Positions 24,976-33,599 of a DNA stretch of 64,000 nucleotides are shown in pieces. The DNA is from Sulfurimicrobium sp. GTDB taxonomy: Bacteria; Pseudomonadota; Gammaproteobacteria; Burkholderiales; Sulfuricellaceae. The DNA lies in the NCBI GenBank assembly GCA_030652035.1, contig JAUSBJ010000009.1, positions 1 to 64,000 on the forward strand, in the 5' to 3' direction. Every line of letters begins with the position of its first letter. Position 1 is the stretch's first letter. The notes below the pieces were generated by a model that saw only the letters and a list, made by a program, of their open reading frames with translations, had not been told where the DNA came from and did not search any database. The position numbers and the translations under genes were made by a program.

Positions 24976-26697
24976 ATGCTTGACTTTCTGCCTTTTGGCC
25001 GAAAAAAACAGACTCCAACAGACCCCTTGACCAATCTCAAGGGGGCTACTGTGTGGATGCAGGATCTGCCCATGGGAGATGCCTTCGCCGCGCACAGTGC
25101 CGTGGTGCAGGCGCTGCAAGAATTCAACGAAAAAGCCGATTTGCCGAGCTTCGACCGCTTGCAGGTGCTGATGCATATCGACGAGGGCGCTCAGGAATTA
25201 CAGCATAGCCTGGTCCAGCAATACCTTCTCAATCCCCGTATGCCTAGACAGATGGAGAGCCGTCTGTGGAATGCGATATTTGCCTTCAGCTGGCAGATGG
25301 CCCGCGCGTATCACACCTTTATCATGGCCTATGTGGGAGATCCTAATACCAGCGGGTTTCGACGCGAAATTCCGCTGATCACGGCACGCGCCATACGGCA
25401 CTTCGCTATGCAGGCCAAGTGGCACTATTTTCGTTATGAAAGCGTCGCCCCCAAGATGTGGAAGCATGTTCATAACCTCTATCGACTGGCCGAATATGAA
25501 GAATTCGACCGCAAGTCCCTCTCTGTTTATCCGAAATCTCCGCACAGCACCACCTGCGCAGAGGAATATCTGCAATTGCTGAGTCTCGATGTGCTCAATA
25601 CCAACAGCCTGTTTCCGAAGCAGGTCGAGATGGTGGATTTATGGCTTGATAGCTGGGCTTCCACACTGAAGTTGGAGCGTGCCTATGATCCTGAGCGTCA
25701 CGTGTTCTGCGTCAATCTGGGCGAGGACAAGGGCCCGCGAAGAGCGCGCAGGCCCGTGGCAGACGGCATGTTGCGTTACTGGGGAAGCGATGGGTTGATG
25801 GCGTTGGTTTCACAGACGAAGGATGCGCTACGGAGCGGGGAAATGCCGGCCAAGCTTGGCCTGGGCGAGGACTGTCGTTTGCCCGCGTGTCTTGAGTTTA
25901 TTGATCGGATCGCCCTGCAGTGGTCGCCTTCCGGCGAGGGCCGCGTAAGGCGAAAGCAGGAGCGGGTTGCCAAGGTCAAGCTGATTGACGTGATCAAGGA
26001 TTTTCTGGAAATTTGCGCCTCGGTCAAGCAGGATAATGAAGCGCTCTCTCCTTCACTGCAGGAGGATGACCAGAAAGTTGTAATTAGTTATGAGGAAATG
26101 CTCGACGTACGCCTGTATGGTTTTGTTACCCAACGCACTCAAGACAAATTGGAGCAGGCAAGGTTACAGTCTCAAGGCGCTGCCAAGCCGACACAGACTG
26201 CGGCGCATCATGAGCGCTGGTTGATGGAAAACGAAAGCGAGACCGGCTTTGGGGCAACCGTGGATGCCATGGAGAAAGACTGGGTTCGTCTCGGCAAGCT
26301 GGTTGGTCTGAAGCCGGAGCGCAGCCAGAACTGGGTGGTCGGCGTGGTGCGGCGCCTTGCATTACTTGAGTCTGGACAGCGCAATGTGGGTATCGAAGTA
26401 TTGTCCAGCAAACCGGTCACGGTCGCGCTCAGGGCGACGAAACCTCGTCATAGTGGTTATACCGTCGACGGTGTGGATGCGGTGGATGTCGTGCTGCCGG
26501 TCAGTGCGTTGTACCTGGCGGCCAGAGGTGAGGACAAAAGCGGCGTGAGCCTGATTCTCGACAGCGTGGAATATGCGCCCGGGCGCCGTTTTGAATTGAG
26601 CGCGCGCAGCCGCAGTTATTCCATAAGTTTAGGCAGGGTGATCGAGAAAGGGGACGACTGGCTGAGGACCAGTTTCGAGGTGCTAAAAAAGAATTAG
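24976..26697 (+). CDS. Large unknown protein, possibly PilZ-like at its C-terminus
   Basis: A 573-residue soluble protein without signal peptide or membrane segment. The N-terminal two thirds are helical and tryptophan/aromatic-rich (FAFSWQMARAYHTFIMAYVG; AIRHFAMQAKWHYFRYES). From about residue 450 the sequence becomes beta-rich (NWVVGVVRRLALLESGQRN, then VGIEVLSSKPVTVALRA), which resembles a PilZ-type barrel but lacks the full RxxxR/DxSxxG consensus. I do not recognise the family with certainty. It is transcribed alone, divergent from the dioxygenase gene, behind a sigma-54-type promoter. If the C-terminus binds cyclic di-GMP, a link to motility or surface behaviour would fit RpoN control; this is a hypothesis. 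Confidence 0.7.
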   Translation: MLDFLPFGRKKQTPTDPLTNLKGATVWMQDLPMGDAFAAHSAVVQALQEFNEKADLPSFDRLQVLMHIDEGAQELQHSLVQQYLLNPRMPRQMESRLWNAIFAFSWQMARAYHTFIMAYVGDPNTSGFRREIPLITARAIRHFAMQAKWHYFRYESVAPKMWKHVHNLYRLAEYEEFDRKSLSVYPKSPHSTTCAEEYLQLLSLDVLNTNSLFPKQVEMVDLWLDSWASTLKLERAYDPERHVFCVNLGEDKGPRRARRPVADGMLRYWGSDGLMALVSQTKDALRSGEMPAKLGLGEDCRLPACLEFIDRIALQWSPSGEGRVRRKQERVAKVKLIDVIKDFLEICASVKQDNEALSPSLQEDDQKVVISYEEMLDVRLYGFVTQRTQDKLEQARLQSQGAAKPTQTAAHHERWLMENESETGFGATVDAMEKDWVRLGKLVGLKPERSQNWVVGVVRRLALLESGQRNVGIEVLSSKPVTVALRATKPRHSGYTVDGVDAVDVVLPVSALYLAARGEDKSGVSLILDSVEYAPGRRFELSARSRSYSISLGRVIEKGDDWLRTSFEVLKKN

Positions 26698-26713
26698 CGC
26701 CTTGCGAACAGCA

Positions 26714-26741
26714 GTAAAAGAAAGGCCCCGCGAACGGGGCC
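26714..26741 (-). terminator. Terminator of the argS-dsbA-response regulator operon
   Basis: GGCCCCG (26724-26730) pairs with CGGGGCC (26735-26741) around CGAA. Read on the minus strand it ends in TTTCTTTT, so it terminates transcription arriving from the response-regulator gene; on the plus strand it is followed by AAAATATAT and is weaker. Confidence 0.75.
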
Positions 26742-26856
26742 AAAATATATTGAACAGAAACAAGCATCACACTTGCGAATTTAGTATAGCACAACATCCC
26801 GATAAAAATAGTCCTTTGTAACCAGACGGGATGGTCCTTATATGCCAGGGAAATCC

Positions 26857-27513
26857 TTAGCTCCCATCCGTACGTTTCGTCAGCCCATGCGCCAGAGCAA
26901 AAGTCGCTACCTGCACCCGATTGTCAAATTCAAGTTTTTCCAGGATGCTGCGCAGATGGTTGCGTACCGTGTTTTCGGAAAGCCCAAGAGAGTCGCCGAT
27001 GGCGCGATTGCTTAAGCCGCGAGCAACATAGCTGACAATTTCCAGTTCGCGCTGGGAAAGCCTGCTGGCGATGCTTGGCCCCAGTTCTCCGCGGGCGATT
27101 TTTTGCAGGATCCGGGCCGGGAAAATGCTGTTTCCCTGCGAAACGGCAATAATGGACTGGATGATCTGGTCGGGTTCGCTCGATTTGAGCAGGTAACCAT
27201 CCACTCCCTTTTCCATCGCATCGCGGATCTCGTGATCTTCCTCCGCCATGGTCAGCATGATGATTTTGATGTTGTGCTGACGCAACTCTGGCACCAAATC
27301 GAGACCATCCACTTCGCCCAGGGTGCGATCCAGCAAGGCTACGTCGGCATGGCCGCCCTGCTGGAGCCATTCTCGCACCTCGGCAGCGCTGGCGAGTTGC
27401 GCCGAAACCGTGATTTCCTGCCGGTTTTCCAGCAGGTGCAGCAGGCCCTTGCGAAACAGGGGATGGTCATCCACCAGAATGACCGAGAGAGGTATGGTGC
27501 GAAATTCGTTCAT
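26857..27513 (-). CDS. NarL/FixJ-family response regulator
   Basis: A 218-residue two-component regulator. The receiver domain has the acidic pair D15-D16 (VILVDDHPLFRKG), the phosphorylation site D62 (ALLDRTLGEVDG) and the lysine in GYLLKSS. The output domain is a LuxR-type helix-turn-helix (LSQRELEIVSYVARGLSNRAIGDSLGLSENTVRNHL). No histidine kinase gene is adjacent. It begins nine bases after dsbA and probably belongs to the argS operon, ending at the terminator at 26714. Confidence 0.9.
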   Translation of the reverse strand: MNEFRTIPLSVILVDDHPLFRKGLLHLLENRQEITVSAQLASAAEVREWLQQGGHADVALLDRTLGEVDGLDLVPELRQHNIKIIMLTMAEEDHEIRDAMEKGVDGYLLKSSEPDQIIQSIIAVSQGNSIFPARILQKIARGELGPSIASRLSQRELEIVSYVARGLSNRAIGDSLGLSENTVRNHLRSILEKLEFDNRVQVATFALAHGLTKRTDGS

Positions 27514-27522
27514 TTGGCTCGA

Positions 27523-28179
27523 CTAGCTCTTGCCGCCCCGTTCCTGACGCGCTTTTTTGATCAGGTCATCGAGCACGGGCAGCAACTTTTCGTTGCCTCC
27601 GGTCTGCGAGGCGGAGGTCATATATTTGCCATCCACCACCAGGGCCGGCACACCTGTAACGGCAAATGCGCGGGTAAGCTGCTTGGCGCGCTGCGCTTTG
27701 CCCTGAACGGCGAAGGAATTATAGGTATCCATGAATTTCTTGGCTTCTATGCCGTTCCTGCCAACCCATTCCTGAAGGGTTTTTTCGTTCGTCAGGTCAA
27801 GGCGGTCCACGTGCATGGCGTTGAAAATGGCAGGATGCAGCCTGTCCAGTTGGCCCAGCGCTTCGGCGGTGTAAAAGACGCGCGCAAGAACCAGCCATTT
27901 ATCGCTGAATACGGCAGGCATGCGGCGGAATGTGACATCGCCTGGCAGTTTCTTGACCCAGGGGTTCAATACCGGCTCAAGTTCGTGGCAGTGCGGACAG
28001 GCATAGGAGAAGAATTCCAGCACTTCAACGTTCTTGCCGCTTTCTGTCTGCTGAACGGGAGAAACCAGAACATACTGCTTGCCCAGCTCAAGTTCTGCCC
28101 GAGCCGATGCGCTCCACAACAGGCTGAGGCAAAGGGTGGCAAACAACATACGCAGAAATGCAAGATTCATTTTCTTCAC
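27523..28179 (-). CDS. dsbA: Thiol:disulfide interchange protein DsbA
   Basis: Periplasmic oxidase that puts disulfide bonds into exported proteins. A signal peptide (residues 1-28, ending WSASARA) precedes the thioredoxin-like fold with the CPHC active site (C61, C64) in FFSYACPHCHELEP. The cis-proline loop is TGVPALVVDGKY. The GTG at 28179 is chosen because AGGAGA lies seven bases upstream; an ATG three codons later is the alternative. It follows the SPOR gene by 32 bases. Confidence 0.93.
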   Translation of the reverse strand: MKKMNLAFLRMLFATLCLSLLWSASARAELELGKQYVLVSPVQQTESGKNVEVLEFFSYACPHCHELEPVLNPWVKKLPGDVTFRRMPAVFSDKWLVLARVFYTAEALGQLDRLHPAIFNAMHVDRLDLTNEKTLQEWVGRNGIEAKKFMDTYNSFAVQGKAQRAKQLTRAFAVTGVPALVVDGKYMTSASQTGGNEKLLPVLDDLIKKARQERGGKS

Positions 28180-28211
28180 TGAAAGTCTCCTAAAATTGAA
28201 TATACGAATGA

Positions 28212-28808
28212 TTATCGTGCTGCTGCCTGGTCATGCACCTTGACCAGGCTGGAGGTAATGCCGTTCTGCGTCAGGATGCTGCGAACCCGGTTCAAATCAT
28301 CCACGTTGTCATAGGGCCCGACACGCACCCGATGCCACACTCCCTTGTCTGGAAGGTCCGCAGTCTGGATGCTGGCCTCGATCCCCATCAAAGCCATTTT
28401 GGCTTTGAGATTGTCAGCATCGGCTTCTTTCTGGAACGCTCCTGCTTGCAGGTAATACTGGCTTTTGGTCGCACTTGCCGGATCCTGCTGTTTGATGTCC
28501 TTTTCGGTCGCGGGTTCCTCGGTACCGGGCAGAATGGTATAAAAATCGAAGCGCGGTTTTTCAGCGCTCTTTGGTTTTTCTGTGTTTAGATCTGCCGTGG
28601 CGGCAGGGGCTGGCGCGACCTGCTCACTGCCATTCACCGTTGGGGGTTTGATGCGTTCCACGAATGGGCTTGGGCTTCCCTTGATGAAGATCGCCACAGC
28701 GAGTGCGATGGCTAGGCCGATGAACGTGCCGATGACGATGCCGGTCAGCATCGGGCTGCCGGATTTTTTTGCATTCCCCCTGGGGGTGGGTTTGTAGTCG
28801 CGGCTCAC
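28212..28808 (-). CDS. SPOR-domain membrane protein (FtsN-like)
   Basis: A 198-residue bitopic protein: a short cytoplasmic tail, one membrane helix (about residues 20-43, LTGIVIGTFIGLAIALAVAIF), a proline-rich periplasmic linker and a C-terminal SPOR domain (about 115-190; YYLQAGAFQKEADADNLKAKM, then WHRVRVGPYDN). SPOR domains bind denuded glycan strands at the septum, so a role in division is likely. The GTG start overlaps the argS stop by one base (TAGTG). Gene order argS-SPOR-dsbA recurs in betaproteobacteria. Confidence 0.88.
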   Translation of the reverse strand: MSRDYKPTPRGNAKKSGSPMLTGIVIGTFIGLAIALAVAIFIKGSPSPFVERIKPPTVNGSEQVAPAPAATADLNTEKPKSAEKPRFDFYTILPGTEEPATEKDIKQQDPASATKSQYYLQAGAFQKEADADNLKAKMALMGIEASIQTADLPDKGVWHRVRVGPYDNVDDLNRVRSILTQNGITSSLVKVHDQAAAR

Positions 28809-30568
28809 TACATTTTCTCCGGGCTGTTCACGCCGAGCAGGGTCAGGCCATTGCGTATCACTTCGCGCGTTGCGGTAATCAGGGCCAGGCGCGCCAGCTT
28901 GATGGCCTCGTCCTCGACCAGGAACTGTTGGGCATTATAGTAGCTGTGCAGTTCTCCGGCCAAATCCTTGAGGTAGTACGCAATGTAATGCGGCGCAAAT
29001 TCCCGCGCCGCATTCTCCAGCGTTTCGGGATATGCTTCCAGTCGTTGCAACAGAGCCAGTTCGTGCGGCAGATGGAGGCATGTCAGGTCGGCCTGGGCGA
29101 GATCGTTCAGGTCGCCACCCCACTGCGCGAGCACGCTGCAGATGCGGGCATGGGCATACTGGATGTAGTAGACAGGGTTGTCGTTGCTTTGTGATTTGGC
29201 CAGTTCGAGATCGAAATCCAGGTGCTGGTCGCTCTTGCGCAACACGTAAAAGAAACGGCAGGCATCGTTGCCTACTTCATGGCGCAGTTCGCGCAGGGTG
29301 ACGAAATCGCCGCTGCGGGTCGACATGGAAACTTTTTCCTCGCCGCGGTAGAGCACGGCAAATTGCACCAGCGCCACTTCCAGGCGCGAATCATCCAGCC
29401 CCAGCGCCTTGAGTGCACCCTTGACGCGCGGGATGTAGCCATGATGGTCGGCGCCCCAGACGTTGATGATGTGATCGAATCCGCGCTCGAATTTGTTGAG
29501 ATGATAGGCGATGTCGGACGCGAAATAGGTGTATTGCCCGTTCTCGCGCTGCACCACGCGGTCCTTTTCGTCGCCAAAGGCGGTGGAACGGAACCATAGT
29601 GCCCCGTCCTGCTGGTAGAGGTGGCCGTTATTCTGCAGGGTTTCGACCGCACGCTGCACCAGGCCGCTGTCGAACAGCGACTTTTCCGAAAACCAGATGT
29701 CGAAGGTGACGCCGAATTCCATCAGGTCGTTGCGGCCGTCGCCCAACTGCTCGGTGAGGGCGAAATCATGGATGTAGGCGTAATCATCGCCGAGCAGTTT
29801 CTTGGCATTGGCGATCAGGCCGTCGAGATGCAGTTCATTCTGCTGCTTGGCCCACTTTTCGTCTTCTTCCAGCTCTTCTTCCGAGGAGCGCGGCGGCACG
29901 CCTTCCAGCAGGGTCCAGGGCTGATGCACATAACGGTCGCCATGCAACCGCCTGATTTCTCCTGCCATGTCACGTACATATTGTCCCTGGTAGGCATTGG
30001 CGGGGAAGGGCACGCTGATGCCGTTCAGTTCCAGGTAACGCAGCCAGGTGGACAGCGCCAGGATATCCATCTGCCGCCCGGCATCGTTGATATAGTACTC
30101 GCGCTTGACCTCGAATCCTGCCGCCGCCAGCACGTTTGAGAGGCTCATGCCGAAGGCGGCGCCGCGGCCATGGCCAACGTGGAGCGGGCCGGTCGGGTTG
30201 GCGGAAACGAATTCAACCTGGGCCTTTTTGCCTTTTCCGACCTGGCCGCGGCCGAATTCGGGGCCCTGTTGCAGGATCGTGCCGACGACGCGCTGTTTGG
30301 AAGCCGCACTGAGAAAAATATTGATGAATCCGGCACCGGCAATTTCGGCCTTCTCCACCCAGGGCGAGGCGGGCAGCGCGTCCAGCAGAGCGACGGCGAT
30401 TTCGCGCGGATTGCGCTTGAGCGCGCGCGCCAGTTGCATCGCCAGGTTGCAGGCGTAATCGCCATGCTGCGCCTGCTTGGGGCGCTCCAGAATGATGCTG
30501 GCATCGTTCGCCTCCGGAGCGACGGTGCGCAGGGCCTGGGCGAACAAATCGGTCAGATGTTGTTTCAA
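28808..30568 (-). CDS. argS: Arginyl-tRNA synthetase
   Basis: A class I aminoacyl-tRNA synthetase charging tRNA-Arg. The HIGH motif appears as NPTGPLHVGHGRG (124-136) and the KMSKS-region equivalent as EEKVSMSTRSGDFVTL, without the second lysine, as is usual for ArgRS. The N-terminal additional domain and the C-terminal anticodon-binding DALR domain (ending LTLLGVNSPEKM) are both present; 586 residues is full length. It leads an apparent four-gene operon with the SPOR gene, dsbA and a response regulator. Confidence 0.97.
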   Translation of the reverse strand: MKQHLTDLFAQALRTVAPEANDASIILERPKQAQHGDYACNLAMQLARALKRNPREIAVALLDALPASPWVEKAEIAGAGFINIFLSAASKQRVVGTILQQGPEFGRGQVGKGKKAQVEFVSANPTGPLHVGHGRGAAFGMSLSNVLAAAGFEVKREYYINDAGRQMDILALSTWLRYLELNGISVPFPANAYQGQYVRDMAGEIRRLHGDRYVHQPWTLLEGVPPRSSEEELEEDEKWAKQQNELHLDGLIANAKKLLGDDYAYIHDFALTEQLGDGRNDLMEFGVTFDIWFSEKSLFDSGLVQRAVETLQNNGHLYQQDGALWFRSTAFGDEKDRVVQRENGQYTYFASDIAYHLNKFERGFDHIINVWGADHHGYIPRVKGALKALGLDDSRLEVALVQFAVLYRGEEKVSMSTRSGDFVTLRELRHEVGNDACRFFYVLRKSDQHLDFDLELAKSQSNDNPVYYIQYAHARICSVLAQWGGDLNDLAQADLTCLHLPHELALLQRLEAYPETLENAAREFAPHYIAYYLKDLAGELHSYYNAQQFLVEDEAIKLARLALITATREVIRNGLTLLGVNSPEKM

Positions 30569-30808
30569 CTCGGTATCTCAAGACAAGCTATAAAGCCGCA
30601 TATTCTAAAGCTTTCTGTGTGCAGCGGCTAGAAATCGAGCAGATACTGAATCTTCCGTTTTTATACGACAAATCGTTCCAGTACGAGGCCGCTATCTGCT
30701 ATCCCGGGAGCCAGGGCCCATACCGTATTGAAAAATAGTATGGAAGGGCTGTTTCAAAGCGGGCGCTTGGGGCAGCAGTTTGTTCTGTCAGGCTGGTGGG
30801 TAACACCC

Positions 30809-31765
30809 TTATTTACTGCGCAACCTGCTCATCATGATGTTGATGCTGGCGCTGATGCGCTTGATGGACAGGGCGAGTTGGTGGATCTCATTGCCGGATT
30901 TCTCGTCAATGACGAGGTCATTCAAATCCACTTTCCGCCCAGTCGATACCTGCTCAGCCAGCTCGGTCAGTACCCTGACCGGCTTCACCACGGCCGACCT
31001 TACAAACAGGATAGGCAACACGATCACGAACACCAGCAGCGATAATGCGACCCAGGTTTTGCTGCTGACGCCCTTTGCCAGGGTCAGGGGAGAAAACTCT
31101 ACCGGCACTCTGACGCTAATGATGCCCGCCACTTCTCCGGCCTTGAAGCCGAAACCATTGGCGCTGCCGTAGCGGTCGATTACATCCCTGGGTGCGCTGC
31201 TCGCCTCGCCGTGACATTTCAGGCAGGAATCCTTGACGAGAAGGGTGCGTGCGTAGCGGTATTCAGTCTGACTGAACTCGCCATATTCATCAAGTTTGCC
31301 GGCCTTGATGGCGCGTATCGCTTCCTTCTCGAAACTATCCGGCTGATTGGCAGGATTCATGTAATTATCGGAAGTCATGCGAAACTTGGCCTTGGATTCC
31401 GATTTTGCGACCACTTCCGAAAATTCCCGCTGCGCGAGTGCTGGATTTTTCGAGTAAAAGGTGGCGACCTTGCCCAGATCTTCCTCGGCCAGTATCTCTC
31501 CGACCGGCTTGATATTCTTGAGTTCGACATATTTCTGTTCGCTCAGATGGCTGCCGCTGTCCGTGTCCTTGACCCAGACCCGGCCATATTGTGAAACCCA
31601 GGCGCCGAAATCATTGACATTGTCAGACACGGTCCTTGCCCGGTTCTGGACTTCCGACTTGTAGACGTCAAGCGACAGCATATACAAAGCTCCGGACGCC
31701 AGGGTCATCGAGAGCAATACGAGCAGCGTAAAACGAAACGAAAGCGAACTCTTGTCAAACATCAA
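30809..31765 (-). CDS. Membrane sensor with DUF3365 (Tll0287-like) haem-type domain and HAMP
   Basis: A 318-residue sensor. A membrane helix (residues 10-31) is followed by a periplasmic DUF3365 domain ending with CLKCH (C181, C184, H185), a c-type haem attachment motif, a second helix (about 236-252, TWVALSLLVFVIVLPILFV) and a HAMP-like linker (VVKPVRVLTELAEQVSTGRK). There is no kinase, cyclase or methyl-accepting domain after the HAMP, so signalling must pass to a partner. It is 16 bases downstream of the receiver-domain gene, an obvious partner. Haem binding suggests redox or gas sensing. Confidence 0.85.
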   Translation of the reverse strand: MMFDKSSLSFRFTLLVLLSMTLASGALYMLSLDVYKSEVQNRARTVSDNVNDFGAWVSQYGRVWVKDTDSGSHLSEQKYVELKNIKPVGEILAEEDLGKVATFYSKNPALAQREFSEVVAKSESKAKFRMTSDNYMNPANQPDSFEKEAIRAIKAGKLDEYGEFSQTEYRYARTLLVKDSCLKCHGEASSAPRDVIDRYGSANGFGFKAGEVAGIISVRVPVEFSPLTLAKGVSSKTWVALSLLVFVIVLPILFVRSAVVKPVRVLTELAEQVSTGRKVDLNDLVIDEKSGNEIHQLALSIKRISASINIMMSRLRSK

Positions 31766-31781
31766 CTAACTCCCAGCATTT

Positions 31782-32372
31782 TCATAAAGTAAGAAACAGG
31801 TCCAGAAATCGCTGCCGCCCGGCTGCATTCGGGATGTGCCGCGCCAGTTGCTCGGCATAGGCATCCGGTGCCAAGGCGTTTTTCTTCATCAGCATCAATC
31901 TTGTTTCCTCCGACAAAATGAACGCGACTGGACCGAGTTCTTTGCACAACGCCTCGTCAATCTCGTTGAGCCTGGCGATATCGACTCTGCCTGACTCATC
32001 GCGGGGGACGATATGCGACAGTGCTTGATGGCGGCTGATAATGATCTTGTGCACCATGCCGGGATTGCATTCGATGACGCCATTCGCGCCTTGTTTCTTC
32101 GCCCAGAGCGCATCGGATTCGTTGGCGTTGCGCGACATCAGGTAGACATCGGTTTCGCAGGACCCTTTCTCGTTAGTGATGGTCTTTGCAATTCGGAAGC
32201 CACTGATGTCTGGCATGGTCGTATCGCAAAAAACAAGACCTGGTTTCTCTGCCCGCCAGTATGCCAGCCCCTTCTCGCCTGAATCGAAAATCCAGGAACT
32301 CGCGTTTAGGATCAGGCTGGAAAACTCCCTCCTGAACTCGTCGGCTGATTTGGTAATTACAGCAACGTTCAT
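31782..32372 (-). CDS. Receiver-domain protein with unrecognised C-terminal domain
   Basis: A 196-residue protein whose first 120 residues resemble a CheY-type receiver (phosphorylation site D50 in LVFCDTTMPDISGF). The usual N-terminal acidic pair is missing (VAVITKSADEF), so phosphorylation may not occur normally. The C-terminal 70 residues (LNEIDEALCKELGPVAFILSEE and on) form a helical domain I do not recognise; no DNA-binding motif is seen. GAGGT precedes the ATG at 32372; a longer frame to 32468 is less likely. It is 16 bases upstream of the DUF3365 sensor gene. Confidence 0.75.
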   Translation of the reverse strand: MNVAVITKSADEFRREFSSLILNASSWIFDSGEKGLAYWRAEKPGLVFCDTTMPDISGFRIAKTITNEKGSCETDVYLMSRNANESDALWAKKQGANGVIECNPGMVHKIIISRHQALSHIVPRDESGRVDIARLNEIDEALCKELGPVAFILSEETRLMLMKKNALAPDAYAEQLARHIPNAAGRQRFLDLFLTL

Positions 32373-32476
32373 TGCACCTCTGCCAATCGGATGTCCTTGT
32401 TCACAAATAAGAGGAAAATACCTGCGTGAATTCCTCGCTATTGCCACGTTCCATGTCTTTTTCCGCAAGCTTGAGG

Positions 32477-33184
32477 TCAGGATTTTCCGAGATTATCCTC
32501 AACGTAGCGCCAGTTCATGAGTTTATCCAGAATGGCCGTAGCGTAATCGAGGCGCCGGTTCTGATAGTCGAGGTAATAGGCGTGCTCCCAAACGTCGAGT
32601 ACCGCCAACGGCACGTGCATGTCGCCCGAGATAGGGGTGTCCGCGTTACCTGTCTTGATCAGCGATAGCTTTTTGCTGCCCTTGTCCAGGACCAGCCAGA
32701 CCCAGCCGGAGCCAAACTGGCCAGTCGATGCCGTCAGGAATGCCCTGCGGAAGTCGTCGAACGAGCCGAATGAATCATCGATCCTGCTAACCAGTTCCGC
32801 CCCCGGCTTGCCGCCGCCTTTAGGTGACAGGCTGTTCCAGTAAAATGTGTGATTCCATGTCTGTGCCGCGTTATTGAAGATGGCTGCCTTGTCGGCCTTG
32901 CCAGCGGATTCGCGCACGATCTCGACGAGAGACCGGCCCTCGAGGGGCGTGCCCGCGATGAGCTTGTTCAGGGCATCCACGTAACCCTTATGATGCTTTG
33001 CATAGTGGAAACCCACTGTGTTGCCCGAAATAACCGGATCAAGCGCACTCTGCTCCCAAGGGAGCTTGGGCAATTCGATTAAACTCGCGCCACCCGCCGC
33101 ATTGGCGGCCAGTATGCCGCCACTCAATGAAGTCGCTCCGAGTGCGGCAGCAGCCACCAGAAAACCTCTACGATCAATGTTCAT
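32477..33184 (-). CDS. sodB: Tat-exported iron superoxide dismutase
   Basis: Superoxide dismutase of the Fe/Mn family, 235 residues with an extra N-terminal Tat signal (RRGFLVAAAALGATSLSGG, RR at 5-6) before the usual start of the enzyme. All four metal ligands are present: H60 (FHYAKHH), H112 (TWNHTFYW), D197 and H201 (VLDVWEHAYYLDY). AQTWNHTFYW with glutamine points to iron. Export folded through Tat would put it in the periplasm, unusual for a Fe-SOD. AGGAGA lies upstream of the ATG. Directly downstream are the haem-type sensor genes. Confidence 0.9.
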   Translation of the reverse strand: MNIDRRGFLVAAAALGATSLSGGILAANAAGGASLIELPKLPWEQSALDPVISGNTVGFHYAKHHKGYVDALNKLIAGTPLEGRSLVEIVRESAGKADKAAIFNNAAQTWNHTFYWNSLSPKGGGKPGAELVSRIDDSFGSFDDFRRAFLTASTGQFGSGWVWLVLDKGSKKLSLIKTGNADTPISGDMHVPLAVLDVWEHAYYLDYQNRRLDYATAILDKLMNWRYVEDNLGKS

Positions 33185-33599
33185 TTTTCTGCTCTCCTGT
33201 TGAAAACAGCCGCAATTCGGCTGAACCTGGCATGGACAATATGAGACTGCAAATACGGGCAGAAAACTGGAGTGCGCGAACTGAGATCATCACCTGTCCC
33301 TGCCCAACATCAAAAACCATGCGGCCAAATCTCCCGGGTATTTTCCGACACGCCCCCTGCCTTGACCGATCTCTGAACACGGATTCGCGCAACCGCTCCT
33401 TGCAGGGACGGTCAATGCCCAATCTTTGCCGATGAGATATCAAAACAGGGAGAGTTATGGATTTTTAATGGAGTATTATTTCTAACGCTTAATCAGGCAT
33501 TATATAGAAAATCCATATATACGGATAAATAAAATGAATGGGCGTTGGCCTCGTTTCGTACCATGGGCCATGGAAAAATGCGGTGCCTGATTCCGAGAT
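33185..33599. other. Intergenic region between sodB and priA
   Basis: The first 250 bases lie upstream of sodB and should hold its promoter, but no pair of boxes stands out. The remainder (about 33440-33560) is AT-rich with a run around ATATATACGG and no frame with a ribosome-binding site. No gene is supported. Confidence 0.45.
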
